Assembly: GCA_018873225.1 (NCBI GenBank)
Contig: JAEILZ010000001.1
Span: forward strand, 8,060,001-8,124,000
Length of the DNA stretch: 64,000 nt
Direction: 5' to 3'
DNA from: [Phialemoniopsis] sp. UDSM-2020
Taxonomy: Eukaryota; Ascomycota; Sordariomycetes; Thyridiales; Thyridiaceae
Part shown: positions 20,178 through 31,738 of the stretch, in pieces
How the letters are laid out: the number at the start of each line of letters is the position of its first letter
Numbering within the stretch: the first letter of the stretch is position 1
The notes under the pieces: generated by a model
The model's input: only the letters and a program-made list of their open reading frames with translations
What the model was told of the DNA's origin: nothing
Database searches by the model: none
Translations under genes and position numbers: made by a program

Positions 20178-22236
20178 CTACATGAACTCGTTGTACGATT
20201 GTGCACCGCCATCAAAAGCGGGCCATTCTCCCGATGCCGTACTCGCCTGGTGGTCGCCAAAATCAAACAAGGAACTATCTGCAAAGCCTGACCAAGCAAC
20301 ACCTTGCGCCATACCGTATATGTCCTCGGAGAGCATAGAGTACATGCCCTCCATGGACAGATTGATGGTGGTGGGCAGCTGTGCCGTAGACCCCGTCAAG
20401 CTGCCCTCTGGAGCTTCGACCTCCTGGTTCCTTGCGAATGCTGAAGGCTGGGACGAGAATAGCGCCTTGACGGTAGCAGACACAACCGTCTCGAGCGCGT
20501 CGCGACAGCCCGCTGCTGATGGAAAGCGCTGTGTCAGAACAGCGAGGGTTGTCGCGCACGTCTGCGCCGTGGTGACGATCTCATCTGGCGGGTGCGATTG
20601 CCTCAGCTCCTCCGAGTTCCAGACGGTGTGGATGAAAGTCAAACCGGCGACAAAGAGCCGCTGAGCCCAGAGCCATACCATCTCAAGATGATGTTCCTTC
20701 TGGAGCGTTTGTGTGCAAGTGATCACTCTCGTCGCAGCGTCAAAGCATATCCGCAGTGATTCGGGCCCTGGCTCTGGGATGGACGGATTAGGGCGGTGCA
20801 ATAGCATCAAGGTGTTGTTGTAGATCGCATCCCACCAGCTTGAGAACGCATAGATGCTCTCGGGGTGGGCATCCTCCATCGGAGGGATGCTGGCTCGCCA
20901 CTCTTCCAGTCGCGGTTGGATGTCTTCCATCCATCGAGCGTAGTCTGGCCGTGGGTAGGCGAGCGAGGACCACTTGATATGGCGATAGAGCACGTGCTTG
21001 ATTTCAGACTCTAGCCTAGACAATCTTAGTAGATGATTGACCACTAGCTGAGAATGTGCATCCGTTGGGGAGGAAGGCTCCGGGAACTTGACATCGATGC
21101 TTTGTTCCTCGAGGCTGAATGGCCGACCCAGCGTGACCACCAGGAGTCGTTCTAGGTGATACGTCGCCCAGAACAGTCGGCGTCGCTTGTTCAGCTGTTC
21201 AGCAGGTAATTGAAGAGCCGCATCAGTCTCCCAGTGCAGACCAATATTAATGCAGATCCTTAAAGCTATGCCGGACAGCAGCCATAGATTACCTTTTGAC
21301 GGCGATAGTGAGATGTACTGCGCTAGCAGAAGTATGTTGCCCAGTGTTTCAGTATCACTGTCAGAATAGCCAACTGCCGAGTCAAGGTATTGGATCGCAG
21401 AGTGAAAGCAACCTTCACTCTCAACAGGCCGGCCCCCTGAATCGATCTGCAGGCCGCAGAGACTGATGGCGAAGACCATGAAAGCCACGAAAAGGTCCCG
21501 TCGTGAGGACCTCTCAAGCGTAGCTGGGTTGTCACCAGCCACTAGATATGCGTTCTGAACAGATGAAAGGATCTCAGCTCGGTCTAGGACGGGGAAGTGC
21601 GGTGTCCGATACTGAAAGTAGACGTCGACCAAATGAGAAGCTGCCGCTGCTGGAGGGAGCGATGACTTGACCTCTGTCGCACACATCTTCAGCGCCCGAT
21701 CCCTGGATGGCGTCGACGACTGAGGAAAGTTGCATCCTACTGAGGCCATCACTGTCTTGACTAGAGAGACACCGCTAGATGTCCCCAGAAATCGAGGCTG
21801 GTCAGAAGGCTCTAGCACGACCAGGGCGAGGGACTGGACGACATCCTGCTGATACCGCCTGCTCTGGTCAGGTTGAAGAGGCCCTGAAGAAGGAGTGTCG
21901 GTGTCAGGCGTAGCGTCGACGGTGGGAGATCGCTGCTTGAGCTCTCGGTTCTCCCTCTTTAGCTGCTCAATCTGTGCCTCAAGGTCCTCGTAGTAGTTAC
22001 GTGGCACCTCTTGTCTCTTGCCGGCATGGTAGCTGAGGCATTCCACGTTGGCGGCTTTGCAGTTGGAGCATTGTGGAAATGCGAGGTCGCACTTGGATTT
22101 GATTAGCGGACCGATGTTTGCAAGGTCAGTAGTTGGGAGATGTATGACTTACTCTCTGCTTCCTCCTACGACAGCGTTGGCAGGCTACGGCGCTCCTTGA
22201 TAGACGTAGCCCTCGTGATCCTGGACTCGACTCCAT
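20178..22236 (-). CDS. Zn2Cys6 transcription factor of the oxoprolinase cluster
   Basis: Exons are 22236-22153 and 22091-20178 (665 aa); the 61-nt intron splits the zinc cluster. Cysteines at 19, 22, 29, 36, 39 and 46 give C-x2-C-x6-C-x6-C-x2-C-x6-C. Right after come a linker and a predicted coiled coil (YYEDLEAQIEQLKRENRELK) suited to dimerisation. The middle carries the fungal-specific transcription factor domain, including the RRRLFWATYHLERLL stretch. It sits next to a Dal5-like permease on the same strand, with an oxidase and oxoprolinase beyond. As a coiled-coil dimer it is the natural candidate to bind the near-palindromic CGGAC/GTGCG elements in those promoters; this is inference. The short first exon supplies the first two cysteines. 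Confidence 0.92.
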
Positions 22237-22737
22237 GCCAGTGATTGCTTGAGTATTATATTGAGTTTTGTATTGTGCGATTATCAGTTTTTGCCATGTC
22301 CTACCGCTGGTTTGGGTTAATTAAGAGCCGCCTTTGGTTGATAAAGATTACAAGGGAGAAAATGAAGATGAGGCTAGGGTGCGGGGAAAATGCTTCTAGA
22401 TCGAAAAGATCCAGCTTAGTCAGAGATAAGAGTCCCCACTCAATGTCCTGGACCAAGGCTCTACAGGAGGAGGTGAAGTAGGCAGGAATCAACATAGGGA
22501 GCGATAATCATTGGCATAATTGACTGATACTGACAAATGCAATCACAGCTGCTTTATTCTAATCTAAGATTGAAACTAGTTTATTTGCAAGTCTTTCACG
22601 AGAGTCTTGACTCGGGGGTCGGATTTGCTATCTTCAACTTCGTCCGATTTTGAGCCAACTTGATTGGACACTCCATCAACCACAACGCTTGACTGTCACC
22701 AAGTCATAGCTAAGGGGAATCTATGGGCTGAAACTAA
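22237..22737. promoter_or_regulatory. Promoter region of the Zn2Cys6 regulator
   Basis: The 501 bp between the regulator start and the permease stop have no gene. A half-match to the cluster element, TCGTCCGAT, occurs at 22640-22648; it could allow autoregulation but may be chance. Confidence 0.4.
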
Positions 22738-24491
22738 CTACAGAGTGTACTTGTAGAGAGGGGACCGATCTCCCAGATCCGACAACTCCTGCTCGGTATA
22801 CTTGGACCGGATCTCATCCTCGGACAGCTTCGCCTTTTGTTTGTTGAGATGCCAGTAAGCCCCTTCTAAGCCTAGCGCGATGAAGACTCCCGCAGCCAGA
22901 ACACCAATCGATGTCCCGTAGCCAGTCGGGTATGCCGGCGCCTCTTTGGTAAGGAACATAAAGCTACCCAGGATGCCGCCAATGTTGCCCGCGCCGGTGT
23001 AAAAGGCCAAGCCGACGGCGCGCTTGCTGGCAGGCGTGATGTTGTTGGCGGTCCAGGACGTGATGGCCGGGTTGACGGGGAAGAGGCCGATGCAGACGAG
23101 GAAGACAGAGAAGTAGGCAGGACCGACATGCTGATCCGTGTGGGCGCCGAAGCTCATGATGACGGCGTAACCAATGATGAAGATGATCCAGGGGATCACA
23201 ATGAAGGGCATTCGCTTGTAGAAGCGGTCGGACAGCTTGGACGAGACCACGGTCGCAATGGCGCCGGCGATGTACGGCGGAGCCGTCATCAACTGCGCCG
23301 TCTTGTTCTTGAAGCCCATGCCTTTGATGATGGATGGCATTGTCAACTTGACACCGTATCCGGCCGTGATGTTGACAAAGAGTAGTGCCGTGGTGCCGTA
23401 GATCTTCCAATCGGTGATGACTGCGAGGAAAGCCTTCCAGCTATGCCCGCGGGCTGACTTCTCGCCGAATCGGCCGCCATCCTTGATGAAGTGCTGGATT
23501 TCGAGATATCTGACTTCTTCGGGGGAAAGCCATTTGGAGAGTCTGGGAGAGTCGATGAGCAAGAAGAAGCACGAGACTCCCAGCAGGACAGTGGCGAGGC
23601 CTTCGAGGATGAAGATCCATCTCCAGCCTTCATAGCCACCGACACCGTCCATGCCCGCAATAGCGGCAGCGAGTAGACCCGAAAATGCCGATGCGAGGGC
23701 GCTCGAGAGGTATAGGTACGCGATACGGGTCGAGATCTCGTTGGGCATGTACCACTGAGTGCAGAGGTAGATGGCACCGGGGAAGAATCCAGCTCTGTTG
23801 TCTTGGTCAGCAACCATTCATCTTTTTTCGCTTTTGGGTACTGGTGAACCTACTCAAACAAGCCCAAGAGAAGTCTGACAGCGACGAGACCTCCAAAGCC
23901 CTGAACAACGCCATGCATAGTCATGACAATGCCCCAGCAGGTAACGATGATTCCAATGTAGTACGACGGACGCTTGAACTTTTTCAAGACGATGTTGCTT
24001 GGGACCTCTGAGCCACGGTCAGTACGAAAGCAGAACCTGGGATAAGGTTTAGATGTTCGACATACCAAAGCCGACATAGGTAATGAAGAGAATGGACAAG
24101 CAGATATTGTATTGAACGCCTGTCAACCCAAGATCCGCGGAGAGACCCTCAATGGCGGCATTGCCAATGTTGGTACGGTCCAAGTTGGACAGGAGATACA
24201 AGATGGCCAGCATAGGAGTCAAGCGAATGTCAATCTGTTGGAAAATAAATTAGTTGTGCTTTGTCACAAACTTTGTACCGAGGCTGCACGTACTCTGTGG
24301 ATGAGCTTGGACCGCTTCTCGGGAGGGAAGTTGACGTAAAACTCTTCATCCTCGGCAGACAAGCCCAGAACGCGAATCGCTCCAATCTGGACGACCTTTT
24401 CGGCCTTCTCGTCGTCAGCCACGGAGGCGACTTCGGGGGCAGCCTGGATCTGGTCCAGGTCGCCCTCGTCCGTTTTGCGATTCATTGCCAT
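22738..24491 (-). CDS. MFS transporter, allantoate/Dal5-type anion permease
   Basis: Exons are 24491-24294, 24234-24066, 24007-23854 and 23794-22738 (525 aa); introns are 58-59 nt. The fold is an MFS of the anion:cation symporter (Dal5/Tna1-like) family. Marks include LTPMLAILYLLSNLDRTNIGNA in TM1, YVGFEVPSNIVLKK between TM2 and TM3, GLFEAGFFPGAIYLCTQWY across TM4-5, and the GWRWIFILEG segment. These carriers import organic anions such as allantoate, ureidosuccinate, nicotinate or dipeptides. Its neighbours (FAD oxidase, hydantoinase/oxoprolinase) suggest a cyclic amide or amino-acid-derived substrate. A near-palindromic element lies 244-259 bp upstream of its ATG. Confidence 0.92.
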
Positions 24492-25166
24492 GTCGAGTGT
24501 CAGCGAGAGCGGGGTGCGGTTCGATGCTGGAGGGAGCCGGACAGCATTGTCGGGGACAGGACCCTGATCTTATACCGACCTAGGAACAACGCGTATCAGG
24601 GAGTCCAGCACCCTGCAGCTCGGATGGGAGTCGCCATTGGTCCCAGCGAAAAACGCAGGTAAATCCGGGGGAAGAAATCCTGGGGGCAGTGGGGTGCGAT
24701 AAGACCCACAATCGGGCGAGGCCGACAGAGATAATTCGGACTCGTGCGAAGGAATAGCGAGACTAGTAAGATTAGGGCGGATAATGATTAGCGCTGCGGT
24801 CCTGGCCTGAGTCCCTGATTTGGCCACTAAGCCTGGTCAAGGATAATCTAGCTATCAAGTAGTTGATGCCTGGAACGCCGGACTGGCTAACAAGAGGTCT
24901 TTTCGACCTGATTCTACCGTAGCGTCGTTATCTAGACTCTCGAGTTGGTTGAGATGGGACGATGTCGGGTCTCGGCAGGTGTCTCAGCTTGCCACTGGTT
25001 CTGATGTCCACCAAAGAAACATTCTCCGAAATGGTCTCTGCTCTCCTTGAAAGTCGCTATTTGCTTGGCAATAGTTCGCCTTCACTAAGTTCCGGGCGAA
25101 AACAGCAATTTCATGACTCGCTTCGGTTGGTCAACTCGTGGTCACTAACGTCTAAGTCTTTATCTT
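24492..25166. promoter_or_regulatory. Promoter region of the Dal5-like permease
   Basis: This gap contains the cluster element at 24735-24750. No open frame with family features was seen in the rest. Confidence 0.5.
24735..24750. promoter_or_regulatory. Near-palindromic cluster element, copy 1
   Basis: TTCGGACTCGTGCGAA. The arms TTCGsAC and GTsCGAA are inverted around TC, with mismatches only at the central pair and one S position. Fifteen bases recur exactly at 26864-26878 in the oxidase/oxoprolinase promoter. CGG-type half-sites fit a Zn2Cys6 dimer. Confidence 0.55.
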
Positions 25167-26632
25167 CTACAACCTAGACAGCTTTGAGGTATCAACGCCG
25201 CCACCACTACTTCCAATTGATCGGGCCAAACGCTCCTTGCTGTACTGGAAGCACTCGGGTAGTCCAGTATCGTCCCAAGATCCCCCGCATACTAACTTGG
25301 CAATACCAGGAGCACAAGTGAAGATTCTTGCCATTCCTGCGATCACGTCAGTAGGGGGTTGGTAAGGTCTGTCTAGGGAGGAAACTCACCATGGCCATTG
25401 AAACCGGCACACACCCACTGGCCCTCTAAGCCGTCCAATTTGCCAATCCACGGCACCAAGTCAGCAGATTTGGCAATGATACCAGTCCAAGCATGGTCGA
25501 GGCCTTCTCCCTGGCGGCTTTGTCCTGTCCTCTTGATCTCTGGGAACAAGTCGCTGAACGTATTCAGTGCATCTTGCTCGATCTCTTCTTTATGGCTGCT
25601 ATCGTCAAAGCCAACGAGGCTATCCCGTGTTCTTTGACTAAGGTTTGGATTTGTCCTTGACGAGCCCAACACCAGAGTTCCATCTCCTTGCCTTTGGATA
25701 AGGGAGTAGAAGTGATGCAACGAGTATCGAAGCGAATATGTGTTGCGCAGGGTTTTCTCCCCGGCCAGCGCGGCATTGGGTATGATCGCATGTGCTTGGG
25801 CTATGTTGGGAGTGATGGAACTTTTCAACTGTGGTAGAAGGTACGCGGCGTATGCATTCGTGCAATGGATTACTTGATTGGTTGCGAGCGACCCTCGAGG
25901 GGTATGGATGTCCCAGCCTGACGTTGATGCACGTGTGATTGAAGCTGCAGGGCAATGCGTCCAGAGTCTGACCCCTTTCTCGATAACAGATGTGAGCAGC
26001 CATTGCGCGAGCTTGGCAGGATGTATGGAAGCGGCTGGCCACTCGTAAGCAGCAACGGTATTCCTGACTCCTGTTCTCCTCTCTGCGTCTTGTCCCTTAT
26101 GCAATTGGACATGGCTCAAGTTGCCGCCAGCCTTCTGATACTCCTGATAACTCTTGGCCTCCAGTGCAGCAAATTCAGGAGTCATGCAGACGTCAAAGGT
26201 CGTGGTGTGGTGGAAGTCGCAAGCAACGTTGTTGTCCCGGACAAAAGTTGCTACCCGTTCCAGAACGAGTTTCTCATTGTCGATGATCTTCTGTGCTTGC
26301 TTTGAGCCATGCACTGCGGCGTACATAGAGAAGCCACGGAAGGCGTCTGGCCGGACATGTCCTGCATTCTTGCCGCTGGCCCCGGACACGGCTTCACGCG
26401 CCTCGAGGATGAGAATATCGTTGGCCGGAACGCCCTGCTCCGTGACGAGAGAGTATGCCGTAAGGGCGCCGGCAATGCCTGAGCCAATGATCACATATTC
26501 TGAAGATAACGGGACAGGCGCTGTGCTATTGGAGTTCAGGTAAGGAAAAGCGCGAGTTGTGCGATGCCACACCGAGAGACCAGGCCTCGGGTGTGGCAGC
26601 GAAGGCCGGACTGGCAATTGCGGCAGCGACAT
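25167..26632 (-). CDS. FAD-dependent amine/amino-acid oxidase (DAO family)
   Basis: Exons are 26632-25390 and 25336-25167 (470 aa), joined by a 53-nt GTGAGT...CGCAG intron that restores the C-terminus after FNGHG-M. The ATG at 26632 is the first in frame; upstream the frame opens only through TTG. The Rossmann FAD motif is VIIGSGIAG (G50, G52, G55), followed by EAREAVSGASGKNAGH, the DAO-family signature close to gamma-glutamylputrescine and sarcosine oxidases. A DxxPWIG-like segment and CAGFNGHG near the end complete the FAD site. It probably oxidises a secondary amine or amino acid, releasing H2O2. It is divergent from the oxoprolinase gene and shares its promoter. A mitochondrial-type basic N-terminus (HRTTRAF) is possible; no PTS1 is present. 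Confidence 0.9.
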
Positions 26633-26863
26633 TTGCGTTGAGAGCACCTTGGACGACTTGCAAGAGATGAAACGCAAGACTTCTCCACGCCAAACTCACG
26701 CGACCGACAATCGGGGTCGTTATTAGCCCCCCGATACCAACTCACTACTGACCGAAGAGGACGGACGTCGGGAGGTGTCCGAAAATGGCGCTACCAGTCA
26801 GGTTACAGCGGAGTGCACACCTAGCGTAGGACTCGTCCGATGATTTCTTGGCATGCCCCAGCA

Positions 26864-26878
26864 TCGGACTCGTGCGAA
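26864..26878. promoter_or_regulatory. Near-palindromic cluster element, copy 2
   Basis: TCGGACTCGTGCGAA, identical over 15 bases to the permease promoter copy at 24736-24750. Confidence 0.55.
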
Positions 26879-26883
26879 AATGA

Positions 26884-26898
26884 TCGGCCTCATGCGAA
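26884..26898. promoter_or_regulatory. Near-palindromic cluster element, degenerate copy 3
   Basis: TCGGCCTCATGCGAA differs from the exact copy at two positions and begins 20 bp after it. Confidence 0.4.
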
Positions 26899-27113
26899 GA
26901 GGATCTGCGGCACTCGACCACGAGATCGGCCCAATACGATGGGCATTGGGGTACAATGAGGACCCGAGAGACGCGAGCCGGAAACGGGAGGTATCAGGCG
27001 GAATCTTCTCTCGGCATGTTTAAAGGACCCTGAGGTCCCCGTGTCTAGACTCCTTATCGCGACGTGCCTATCGCCAGATTTGTTCTAATTGCCGTTCTCG
27101 ATAAACGAACAAC

Positions 27114-30100
27114 ATGGCTGTGGGCGCTGCAACCGATGGCGTCGAGCCCAATAGCATTGAGATCGCCATTGACCGCGGCGGCACGTTCACTGATGTCTGG
27201 GCTAAGATTCCCGGTCGCCAAGATCTGGTCATTAAGTTGCTATCGGTGAACCCTGAGAGCTACGATGACGCGCCAGCAGAAGGCAAGCCTCAAGCTTTTG
27301 AATGTCTTGTTATGGATCATATTGCTAATATGTATCAGGAATTCGACGAGTGCTGGAACTCGTCACGGGACGCAGCATTCCCCGCTCAGAGCTGCTCCCT
27401 AAGGAGCTGCTTCGCTCAATTCGCATGGGAACGACAGTGGCAACAAATGGTAATTATGGTCCCGCCCGCAGCTCACCGTCGGAATTTGATCGTATCACGA
27501 TTCTGACATGACCCAGCGCTACTGGAACGGAAAGGCACACGGCACGCCCTTGTCGTTACGGAAGGTTTCCGTGACGTGCTAGAAATTGGCTACCAATCTC
27601 GTCCCAAGCTCTTCGAGATTGCCATCAAGAAGCCAGAGCTTCTCTATGACCAGGTCTGCGAGATCTCTGAGCGGATCGCATTTGAGGGCTTCACCGAGGA
27701 CCCCCGGTTTGGCCTCGAAGAGACGCCCGGAGCGCTGGTCCGGGGTATCACGGGAGACCTTCTCCGTATCCTGAAGCCTCTCGATGACGACGAGGTTCGC
27801 GCCAAGTTGTCCACTATTCGAGAGAGTGGCATCGATACTATTGCCATCTGCCTTGCGCACTCTTACCTGTACCCGAACCATGAGAATCGCGTCGCAGAGA
27901 TTGCCTCTGAGCTTGGCTTTAGCCACATCTCCGTGTCATCTAGTGTTGCTGGTGGCATGGTCAAGATGATCCCTCGAGGTAGCTCTGCTACCGCCGACGC
28001 CTATTTGACCCCAAAGATCAAGGAGGTAAGTCAAAGCTCCGTCATTGAGAAGATCTGATCACAATCTGACCCTCAACAGTATGTGAACGGGTTCTCCCGC
28101 CGGTTCAAGGACAACAACCTTGACGGCGTGAACTGCCAGTTCATGCAGAGTGACGGCGGTCTCACCAGCTACGACAAGTTCAACGGTCTTGGCGGTATTC
28201 TGAGTGGCCCTGCTGGCGGTGTGGTCGGGTATGCCAAGACTTCATACGACGGCAGCACGCCCCTTATCGGCTTCGACATGGGCGGTACTAGCACTGACGT
28301 CTCTCGCTTTGGTGGCAACTTCGAACACGTTTTTGAGACGACAACCGCGGGAGTCTCGATCCAGAGTCCACAGCTTGATATCAACACCGTTGCTGCCGGC
28401 GGTGGTAGCATGCTGTTCTGGACCAACGGCCTGTTCAAGGTTGGCCCAGAGGTAGGCAAACCCCTTCACATCTTCAGAAAGACTGGGAACTAACAACCTG
28501 ATAGAGTGCCGGTGCTCACCCAGGCCCTGCCGCGTATCGCAAAGGCGGTCCCTTGACTGTGACTGACGCCAACCTATTCCTTGGCCGTATTCTGCCGTCA
28601 TTCTTCCCCGCCATCTTCGGCCCCGATGAGAACCTGCCTCTGGACACCGAGGTTGTGGCTCAAAAGTTCGAGGAGCTGACAAAGACCATCAATGCCGAGA
28701 CTGGACGTTCTATGACTCCCCGCGAGGTCGCCTATGGTTTCCTCACGGTTGCCAACGAGTCAATGTGTCGACCTATCCGAGCTATCACCGAGGCACGTGG
28801 ATTTGAGACGAGGCAACACAACCTTGCAGTCTTCGGCGGTGCTGGCGGCCAGCACGCGTGCGAGATCGCGTCCAAGCTCGGCATTAAGCGTGTCATCATC
28901 CACAAGTATTCGAGTATTCTCTCGGCCTACGGCATCGCCCTTGCCGAGGTGGTTCAGGAGGCACAGGAGCCAAGCAGCGAGATTTTGTCTGCCGAGGCTC
29001 TTGCCAAGCTCGAGGGCAGGATACAGGACCTCAAGAAGTCTGTCACCGAGAGCTTGCTGTCTCAGGGTGTTCCTGCTAAGGCGATCGCGTACGAGCTGTA
29101 CCTGAACCTAAGGTATCACGGCACGAACACCAATTTCATGATTCAGCAACCCGAGGATGGAAACTGGCGTGCCTCACTCGAGGCGACTCATTTGCGCGAG
29201 CTGTCCTTCTCCTTCTCGCACGACCACAAGGTTATTGTGGACGATGTGCGAGTCCGCGGTGTCGGAAAGGGTGAGAACAGCACGACCGATTCCGACGTCT
29301 TGGTCAAGGAGCTCGCCGGGAGTGAGTTTTCAGCGTCTTCGATCCCCAGCGCTGCGACGGTAAGACCACATCTCTATGCTATAGGCGTAGGTCAGAATTA
29401 CTAATATTCTATCTAGACACCCGTGTTCTTCTCTGGAGAGCTCATGGACTCCAACGTCTACAAACTGGACCAAATACCCAAGGGCAGTGCGATCTATGGA
29501 CCTGCTATCGTAATTGATAACACCCAGACCATTGTTGTGGCCCCTGGTGCTGTGGCCAAGATTCTGTCCTCTCACGTGGTGGTCGAGATGCCTTCGGCTC
29601 CCATCAAGGACACGGAGGATGAGACGATCAAGGTCGTGGACCCTATTAAACTTAGCGTCTTCTCGCATCGCTTTATGAGCATTGCCGAGCAGATGGGCAT
29701 GACTCTTCAGAAGACCAGCATCTCGTTGAACATCAAGGAGAGACTGGACTTCTCGTGCGCCATCTTTGGTCCTGAGGGAGACCTGGTTGCAAACGCCCCA
29801 CGTAAGTGTCCTTTCCAAACATATTGGGACAATTGTTGACATGAGTTGCCTTGCCAGATGTACCTGTTCATCTCGGAAGTATGAGTTACGCCGTCAAGTA
29901 TCAGCACGAACTACACAAGGGCAACCTCCGACCCGGTGATGTGCTCGTTTCTAACCATCCGGAAGCGGGAGGGACGCATCTGCCCGATATCACCGTCATC
30001 ACCCCCGTCTTTGAGAGCGATGGCAAGACCATCTGCTTCTACACCGCTTCCCGCGGCCATCATACCGACATCGGCGGCCTAGAGGGCACCTCGATGCCTC

Positions 30101-31604
30101 CGAACTCTACCTTCCTGTGGCAAGAAGGAGCCTCGATCAAGTCCTTCTTCCTTGTTCGCGACAACCACTTCGATGAAGAGGGCATCGTTAAGCTCCTGAC
30201 TGAGCCTGGCAAATATCCCCGCGTCACACCTAGCCGCAAGATCAACGAGAATCTTTCTGACCTCAAGGCCCAAATTGCCGCCAACGCCAAGGGAAGCCAG
30301 CTGATTGACACCCTGATGGGAGAGTACGGCCGAGCTACGGTACACTTTTACATGTCAGAGATCCAGCGCAACGCCGAGGTTGCCGTGCGTCAGTTCCTCA
30401 AGCAGACCCGCGAGAAGCGCGGCCCCGTCGTCCTCCGTGCCGAAGAAGGCATGGATAACGGAGCCATTATGCAGGTCGCCATCACGATCGAGGAAGACGG
30501 CGGCGCGACATTCGACTTTACCGGCACGTCGAACGAGATGTACGGCAACTTCAACGCCCCGCCCGCCATCACGAACTCGGCCATCATCTACGTGCTTCGG
30601 CTGCTCATCGGCGTCGACATCCCGATGAACCAGGGCTGCCTAGCTCCGGTCAATGTAGTCATCCCCAAGGGCTGCTTCCTGAATCCTTCGGCTGGCGCGG
30701 CTGTGTGCTGCGGAAACACGCACACGTCGCAACGGTTGGCTGAGCTTTTGATCAAGGCCTTTGATGCCGCGGCTGCCTCTCAGGGTGACAGTAAGTTACC
30801 CCTGCACCATTATTGATGTTCGGATTTACTAACACATTATGTAGTGAACTGTGTCGCGTTCTTCGGAGTGTCCGGCTACGACGCCGATGGTACACCGCAG
30901 TTGGCGTACGGTTACAAATGTGAGCGTTCCCTTTTTGTGATCAGAGACGACTCCTGCTAACTAGATCTAGACGGCGAGACTATCTGCGGAGGAGAAGGGG
31001 CTTCAGAAGGTCACCACGGTGTATCTGCCGTCCAGATTCACATGACCGTGAGTAACGCAGGTGTCTCCTAAGCAAGCCAGCACTAACATCAAGGCAGAAC
31101 ACCCGGACAACCGATATCGAGTTGCTGGAGAGGCGTCTCCCCATTCTCATTCGCGAGTTCTCCATCCGAAGAGGCAGTGGAGGACGCGGCAAGTGGAACG
31201 GCGGCGACGGCATCGTCCGCTCATTCGAGTGCCGTGTTCCTCTTACGTTCTCGATCATCACTGAGCACAGAGTCCGGAAGCCATTTGGCATGAAGGGCGG
31301 TGAGCCCGGTTCTCTTGGAGTCAACTACTGGGCGCGGAAGGAGGACGACGGTAGCTACAAGTGGATCCAGTGTGGCCCCCGTGGTCTGATCGAGATGGAG
31401 ACGGGCGACAGGTTCGTGGTTCACACGCCTGGCGGTGGAGCCTGGGGCAAGGCCGAGGAGCCGGTGACGAATGGCCATGTGAACGGTGCTCTGACAAACG
31501 GGCACACGAATGGCCATGTGGAGGGACAGAATGGTGCTGAGGCGTACCCTCGCGCCACGGGAAGCTATCACAACTTCCTCTCGGAACAGCTCGCAGCATC
31601 ATAG
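27114..31604 (+). CDS. Hydantoinase / 5-oxoprolinase, fused HyuA-HyuB type
   Basis: Ten exons: 27114-27282, 27339-27449, 27517-28025, 28080-28451, 28505-29359, 29417-29801, 29858-30790, 30845-30919, 30971-31047 and 31098-31604 (1,330 aa). Intron 1 is GC-AG; the rest are GT-AG of 51-67 nt. The N-terminal HyuA half has [13 protein letters not shown] (residues 17-29) and the second actin-like phosphate motif [14 protein letters not shown]. The C-terminal HyuB half contains [20 protein letters not shown] and the RGGxG-like [16 protein letters not shown]. Eukaryotic enzymes of this form cleave 5-oxoproline to glutamate with ATP in the glutathione cycle; relatives open hydantoins. A low-complexity NGH-rich tail (about 31467-31540) is atypical. 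Clustering with permease, oxidase and regulator favours a catabolic role over housekeeping glutathione turnover. Confidence 0.93.
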
Positions 31605-31738
31605 GGGGCATACAGCCAAGATGTAATAAATAAAATATGATTTTTTTTCGCTCAACTGCGGATACACTCATGAAGGGTTCGTGATGAGACTATCAAAAAA
31701 AGATGACGCTTGAGCATACCTTGGATATAGCAGCCCCA

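Larger units (their letters stand above)
26633..27113. promoter_or_regulatory. Bidirectional promoter, FAD oxidase / oxoprolinase
   Basis: The 481-bp divergent promoter contains three versions of the cluster element within 70 bp: 26829-26840 (GGACTCGTCCGA core), 26864-26878 (exact TCGGACTCGTGCGAA) and 26884-26898 (TCGGCCTCATGCGAA). The last two start 20 bp apart, two helical turns. All lie about 197-285 bp from either ATG, so one set could serve both genes. Additional half-sites (CGGAC, GTCCGAA) occur near 26762-26783. Confidence 0.6.
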
